DNA of 64,000 nt from Actinoplanes sp. L3-i22 (lineage in GTDB: Bacteria; Actinomycetota; Actinomycetes; Mycobacteriales; Micromonosporaceae), in the NCBI RefSeq assembly GCF_019704555.1, contig NZ_AP024745.1, positions 2,414,001-2,478,000 of the forward strand, in the 5' to 3' direction. The translations under genes and the position numbers were made by a program. Each line of letters starts with the position of its first letter. The stretch's first letter is position 1. Below are positions 59,350 to 64,000 of this stretch, one piece after another. The notes below the pieces were generated by a model. The model was given only the letters and a program-made list of their open reading frames with translations, was not told where the DNA came from and made no database searches.

Positions 59350-62300
59350 TCAGACGGTACGGCCCCGGATCGCCTCGATGATGCGCGGCCGCAGCTCAGC
59401 GGCCTTGATCACGGCGTCCACCGACCCGACCTCGACGGCCCGCTGGATGCTGTGCACCTTGTCGAACTCGGCGGCCACCTCACCCAGCTTCTCGGTCCGC
59501 ACCGAGGTCCGCAGGTCGTCCAGCTCGGCCGCGAGCGAGCTGCGCTCCGCGCCGGCCGCCGCGGCGACCCGCCCCTCCAGCTCCCGGACCCGCGGGTCGG
59601 CCGCGGTCCGGGCGGTCACGTCGCCGCTGAAGACGACGGCCGCGGCCGAGGCGCCGCCGAGCACCGAGGCGAACGAGCCCTCGACCGCCAGCACCGTCAT
59701 CGACGGGTTGAGCTGCTTGGAGAAGACCACGAACGCGCCGCCGTGGTAGCGGGAGATGACCACGAAGACGATCGGGCCGGAGAAGTTGACGATCGCCCGG
59801 CCGATCTCGGCGCCGTACTCCAGCTGCAGTTTCCGCATCGACTCGGGCGAGCCGTCGAAGCCGGACAGGTTGGCCAGTACGACGAGCGGACGGTTGCCGC
59901 TGGCCGTGTTGATCGCCCGGGCGGCCTTCTTCGACGAGCGCGGGAACAGCGTGCCCGCGTTGTACGCGTCCGGCCCGTCGGTGGGCGGGAACCCGCGACG
60001 AGGCACCGATCGCGACTCGATCCCGAGCAGACAGACCGGGATGCCACCCAGGTGCGCGTCCTGCACGACCGCGGTCTCGGCGTCGGCCATCCCGGCCCAG
60101 CGCTCCAGCACGGTGTGGTCCTGGTCGGCGAGCGCCTTCATGACCGTACGGATGTCGAAGGGCTTCTTGCGGTCGGGGTTGGAGGTTGCGGAGAAGATCT
60201 CGCCGACCGTGGTGAAGTCGCTGCCCTCCACGACGTGCGGGAAGTCCGAGACGTCCCGGTCCAGCGGGTCGGACGTCGGCACCTCGCGGGGCCCGGCCTC
60301 ACCGGGCACCACGTAGGTGTGGTCGTAGTGCGACATCAGCACGTCCCGGGCGGCCATCAGGTTCGGCGCCCAGTACTGTGCCTGCCCGTTCGGCCCCATC
60401 ACCCGGTCGTAGCCGCCGATGCCGAAGTTGTCCTCGGCCGACACGCCACCGGCGAAGTCCAGCGCGTGCTTGCCGGTCAGCACCATCGCCGAGTCCGGCG
60501 TCATGACCAGGATGCCCTTGGTGTGCATCAGCATCGTGGCCTCGGCGTTCCAGTACGGCTGGGCGCCCACGTTGATCCCGGCCACCACGATGTTGATCTC
60601 GCCGCCGGCCTGGGTGAACTCGACGATCCGCTTGAGCGCGGCCGCCACCCAGTCCATGTTCTCGGTGCCGGAGGTCATCGAGATCCGCGCGCCGGAGGAC
60701 AGCGCGTACCACTCCAGCGGCACGCCCAGCGACGACGCGAGGTCGAGCGCGGCGATCACCCGGCGGCACTCCGGCTCGGAGAGCGCGCCGAGCGACTTGG
60801 TCGGGTCACCCAGCAGCACGACCCGCTTGATGCCCTCGGGGTGCCGCGGTGTGACCGTGGTGACGACGCCCGCGACCAGGGCCGCGGTGTTCTTGCCCTT
60901 GGCCCGGTCGACCGGGATCAGCGCGTGGCTTCCGTCCAGGTCGTACTCGCTGAACGAGCCGAGGAACTCGGTCAGCTCGTACGGATAGACGGTGTTCCGG
61001 CTGCTCGCCCGCAGCACCTTCTGCCGGTAGCCGTCCAGCGGCTCGATCGGCTCGCTCGACGGCGGGCCGAGGATCAGCTCGGTGCCACCGGTCGCGCTGA
61101 ACGTGATCCGCACGTTCACCTTGACCAGCTCGCCGGTCTTCTCGTCGCGCCGCCGCGCGATGAACAGGATCTCCTCCAGGCCGGCGCCGGCCGTGGTCGG
61201 CGACACCCGCCGGGCGATCATCTCCATCTCGTTGTACGTGAGGCCCAGCTCCGGCCACACGTAGATGACGATCCGGTTGGTGCTGAACCGCTTGTCCGAC
61301 GGCCGCCGGGACTGCGCCCGCCGGATGCCGTCCAGGCAGGTGGCGATGGTGTCCTCGGTGGTCGGCAGCGCGACCAGCCGGCCGTCCTGCTCGCGCAGTT
61401 CGGTCAGGTCGCGGATCTGCGCGAACGCGACCAGCCGGTCGTCGCCCGGGTTCTCCCGGGCGACGCACTGGAAGAGGTAGATCTCCTCGTCCGCGGACGG
61501 CAGCCGGGTCAGGTCGAACTTGCGGAGGCGCTCCAGCTGCATCCGCTGCGCGATGTAGGGGTGCAGCCCACGGATCAGCCGCTCCTCCTCCATCCCGGTG
61601 CTCGACGGCCGGAACGTGAAGTGGTGGTGCATGACCGCGCCGCTGCGCCCGGCGACCGTGGTGGTCAGCCGCCGCACCTGCCCGGGCAGCGTCCGCTGGC
61701 TGATCACCTCGTGCAGGGCGAGAGCCATCTCCTCCGGGTCGGCCGGCTGGCCCTCCCAGGCGAGGTAGACGTCGGCGTCGACCGGACCGCCCTGCGCGGC
61801 CATCTCGGTCAGCCCGTTCAGCACCCCGTCCAGGTTGTCGAACCGCTCGGCGGCCGACGCGAGGCGCGCCCCGTCCCGCTCCGCAACGACAAACCCGACA
61901 TTCTTAAAATCTTGCTTTTGTACGCCGGTCAGGCCCTTGTTCCCGTAATAGCGCCGGGTCAGCACCTCGAGCAGCACCGAGTTGTCCAGGTTGTGGCGGA
62001 CCAGGCGCTGGCCGAGCAGCCGGACCAGCGGCTCGGTGCTGCGGACCATGTCGGCGATCCGCTCGTCCCGGTCAGCGGCCTGCGGGAACTCGTCCAGGTG
62101 CCGCAGGTGCTTGCGGATCTCCGCGTAGACGCGGGCCCGGTTGCGCCGCAGCAGCGGCTGGCCGAACCAGGTGAAGACCACACCGCGGGCCAGGTCGGCG
62201 ACCGCCGGGAAGCGCACCTGGGTGGCGGCGATCAGCCGCTCCAGGGCGAGCCCGGCCGGCTCGTGCAGGGTGGCGTCCGGCGGCGGCTCCTGCAGCCAGG

Positions 62301-64000
62301 AGCGCAGCAGGGTGGCGATCGCGGCCGCGTCCACCGAGGCCCGCTGCTGGGCCAGGAAGATCCGGAACACCGCGGCCTCGAGGGCCGGCGTGCGCTCCAG
62401 GTCGGCGACGCCGTAGTGGCCGAGCGCCTTGGCCAGCCGGGTCTGGAACGACTGCGGCAGGCCGGCCCGCTCCACGTCCAGGCTCTGCAGGTAGGCGTGG
62501 AAGTACTCGCGCGCGCTGTGCACGTGGGTGTCGCCGCCGCCGTCCTCGCCGGCCGGCCGGTTGCGGCTCAGCTCGGCCAGGTCGGCGAAGACCTCCATCA
62601 GCGCGATCTCGCGGTCCAGCGGCCGGTGCCCCTCGCCGGCGGCGGCGGCCCGGGCGGCCAGGTAGTCGCCGAGGACCCGGCGCTCGTCGTGCGGGTCGGC
62701 GTCGAAACCGAGCAGCAGGCTGCGCAGGTCCTCCACGCCGCGGGCGGCGCGGCGGCGGGCCGGCTCCTGCTCGGGCGTGGCCGGCAGGTCCACGTCGACC
62801 GTGGTCTCGGCGGCGGCCTGCTCCTCCTCGTCCCCGCCGATCGGGTCCAGGCGCATCAGCGCGGCGCCGGAGTCGACCTTGGCGCCGACCGCGACCAGCA
62901 CCTCCTTGACCCGGGCCCGGAACGGCGCGCGCAGCACCGCCTCCATCTTCATGGCCTCCAGGACCAGGACCGGCGCGCCGGCCTCGACCTCGGCGCCGGG
63001 CTCCAGCGGGGTGGCCACCACCAGGGCCGGCATCGGGGAGCGCAGCACGCCGCCCTCGTCCCGGCTGACCCGGTGGGTGACGCCGTCGACCTCGACCAGG
63101 GTGATCGCGCCGTGCGTGCCGGTGAGCAGCCGGTGCCGGACGTCGTTGACGGTGATCCGGCCGGTGTGGCTGTCGAAGCGCTCCAGGGTGACGTCGGCGA
63201 GGCGGACGTCGGCGCCGGCCTCGATGCCGACCCGGAACCGGTGCGCGCCGACCCGGGCGACCCGCACCCGGTACGTCGTCCCGCGCAGCTTCAGGTCGAG
63301 CGGCGCCCCGCTCTCGTGGCGCACCTGCGGCCGCCCGCCGAACGCGGTGGAGAGCAGGCGCTGCTGCTCGACGTGCTCCTCGTCCTCGTACGCCTCGATC
63401 GCCGCGGCGGCCAGGGCCACGCCGGAGTGCCGGTCGGAGACCAGCCGGCCCTCGCCGCGCACCCGGTCGATCCAGCCGGTGTCGGCGCTGCCGTCGATCA
63501 CCTCGGGCTGGTCGAGCAGGTCGAGCACGAAGCTCTTGTTGGTGGCGCCGCCCTCGATCACGACCGTGGTCTCGGCCATCGCGCGGCGCAGCCGGCCGAG
63601 GGCCTCGTCCCGGTTCTTCCCGTACGCGATGACCTTGGCGATCATCGAGTCGAAGTCGCCGGGGATGCTGTCGCCCTCGCTGACGCCGGTGTCGACCCGG
63701 ATGCCGGGGCCGGCCGGGAAGTCGAGGCGGGCGATGCGGCCGGGGGAGGGGGCGAAGTCGCGGTCCGGGTCCTCGGCGTTGAGCCGCGCCTCGATGGCGT
63801 GCCCGCGCTCGATCGGCCGGTCGCCCTCCAGGCGGTTGCCCAGGGCCACGTGGATCTGCAGCTTGACCAGGTCGGTGCCGGTCACGTACTCGGTGATCGG
63901 GTGCTCGACCTGCAGGCGGGTGTTGACCTCGAGGAACGCCAGCAGGTCCTCACCCGGGTGGTAGAGGAACTCGACGGTGGCCGCGCCGCGGTAGCCGACC
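59350..64000 (-). CDS. Fused acyl-CoA carboxylase (biotin carboxylase-BCCP-carboxyltransferase), 5' end outside
   Basis: The frame runs off the end of the window; about 1550 residues are visible. At the window edge the biotin carboxylase ATP-grasp domain shows FLEVNTRLQVEHPITEYVTG, then its C-terminal part (IEARLNAEDPDRDFAPSPG). A biotinyl domain follows with the lysine in LEAMKMEAV (about nt 62950). A long helical central region leads to the two crotonase-like carboxyltransferase halves at the C-terminus (GARISMTSGTENMDW and VVLANLSGFDGSPESMRKL). This single-chain layout resembles eukaryotic acetyl-CoA carboxylase and the fused actinobacterial carboxylases. It should make malonyl- or methylmalonyl-CoA. 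A strong terminator lies 22 nt downstream. Confidence 0.93.
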   Translation of the reverse strand, partial: VGYRGAATVEFLYHPGEDLLAFLEVNTRLQVEHPITEYVTGTDLVKLQIHVALGNRLEGDRPIERGHAIEARLNAEDPDRDFAPSPGRIARLDFPAGPGIRVDTGVSEGDSIPGDFDSMIAKVIAYGKNRDEALGRLRRAMAETTVVIEGGATNKSFVLDLLDQPEVIDGSADTGWIDRVRGEGRLVSDRHSGVALAAAAIEAYEDEEHVEQQRLLSTAFGGRPQVRHESGAPLDLKLRGTTYRVRVARVGAHRFRVGIEAGADVRLADVTLERFDSHTGRITVNDVRHRLLTGTHGAITLVEVDGVTHRVSRDEGGVLRSPMPALVVATPLEPGAEVEAGAPVLVLEAMKMEAVLRAPFRARVKEVLVAVGAKVDSGAALMRLDPIGGDEEEQAAAETTVDVDLPATPEQEPARRRAARGVEDLRSLLLGFDADPHDERRVLGDYLAARAAAAGEGHRPLDREIALMEVFADLAELSRNRPAGEDGGGDTHVHSAREYFHAYLQSLDVERAGLPQSFQTRLAKALGHYGVADLERTPALEAAVFRIFLAQQRASVDAAAIATLLRSWLQEPPPDATLHEPAGLALERLIAATQVRFPAVADLARGVVFTWFGQPLLRRNRARVYAEIRKHLRHLDEFPQAADRDERIADMVRSTEPLVRLLGQRLVRHNLDNSVLLEVLTRRYYGNKGLTGVQKQDFKNVGFVVAERDGARLASAAERFDNLDGVLNGLTEMAAQGGPVDADVYLAWEGQPADPEEMALALHEVISQRTLPGQVRRLTTTVAGRSGAVMHHHFTFRPSSTGMEEERLIRGLHPYIAQRMQLERLRKFDLTRLPSADEEIYLFQCVARENPGDDRLVAFAQIRDLTELREQDGRLVALPTTEDTIATCLDGIRRAQSRRPSDKRFSTNRIVIYVWPELGLTYNEMEMIARRVSPTTAGAGLEEILFIARRRDEKTGELVKVNVRITFSATGGTELILGPPSSEPIEPLDGYRQKVLRASSRNTVYPYELTEFLGSFSEYDLDGSHALIPVDRAKGKNTAALVAGVVTTVTPRHPEGIKRVVLLGDPTKSLGALSEPECRRVIAALDLASSLGVPLEWYALSSGARISMTSGTENMDWVAAALKRIVEFTQAGGEINIVVAGINVGAQPYWNAEATMLMHTKGILVMTPDSAMVLTGKHALDFAGGVSAEDNFGIGGYDRVMGPNGQAQYWAPNLMAARDVLMSHYDHTYVVPGEAGPREVPTSDPLDRDVSDFPHVVEGSDFTTVGEIFSATSNPDRKKPFDIRTVMKALADQDHTVLERWAGMADAETAVVQDAHLGGIPVCLLGIESRSVPRRGFPPTDGPDAYNAGTLFPRSSKKAARAINTASGNRPLVVLANLSGFDGSPESMRKLQLEYGAEIGRAIVNFSGPIVFVVISRYHGGAFVVFSKQLNPSMTVLAVEGSFASVLGGASAAAVVFSGDVTARTAADPRVRELEGRVAAAAGAERSSLAAELDDLRTSVRTEKLGEVAAEFDKVHSIQRAVEVGSVDAVIKAAELRPRIIEAIRGRTV

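Overview
The window is a very GC-rich stretch of an actinomycete chromosome. Codon third positions are almost all G or C, and fused acyl-CoA carboxylases, PadR/GntR regulators, WXG100-like proteins and ATGA-overlapping operons are typical of the group. A Micromonosporaceae genome (Actinoplanes-like) is my best guess; that is inference, not proof. No rRNA, tRNA, CRISPR array, transposase or phage gene was seen.

Layout. (1) 0-5 kb: 3' end of a subtilase, a membrane diguanylate cyclase, an M23 lipoprotein and a phospholipase-D-like protein. (2) 5-13.7 kb: envelope region. A NarL-type response regulator converges on a four-gene operon (VanY carboxypeptidase, complete membrane histidine kinase, paralogous kinase lacking its ATPase domain, membrane protein with a Cys-pair ectodomain). 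Divergent from it is a three-gene cassette resembling a type VII secretion partner, an amidase effector and a small membrane protein. (3) 13.8-24.2 kb: a molybdopterin oxidoreductase, then lipid catabolism: PadR with acyl-CoA dehydrogenase, a fadB/fadA pair, and fadD behind a well-formed promoter and a possible leader peptide. (4) 24.3-30.4 kb: a lipoprotein and four glycosyltransferases. (5) 30.5-38.0 kb: DUF2236 protein/GntR, a repeat-rich intergenic region, divergent aldehyde dehydrogenase/acyl-CoA dehydrogenase, and a GGDEF-EAL protein. (6) 38.0-59.2 kb: a roughly 21-kb, nearly gapless minus-strand operon. (7) 59.3 kb to the end: most of a fused acyl-CoA carboxylase.

The most interesting part is region 6. 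It joins a DUF4132 (MolR-like) protein, three giant paralogous proteins of unknown function, a MoxR-type AAA+ ATPase, a DUF5682 protein fused to a VWA domain, and a SWIM zinc-finger protein. The gene content recalls the uncharacterised E. coli yehI-L-M-P-Q locus, with yehM- and yehP-like parts fused and a giant gene triplicated. Nearly every junction is a 4-nt ATGA or GTGA overlap, so the products are probably made together as one machine. The middle giant copy has lost an internal block and carries a one-base frameshift. A YtrA-type GntR regulator and a membrane protein are attached at the 3' end, with their own palindromic sites inside the last codons of the SWIM gene.

A second notable signal is an approximately 83-bp intergenic element present twice, 30 kb apart. 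It is almost identical between copies and can fold into a closed multi-helix structure; it may be an undescribed structured RNA or a dispersed repeat.
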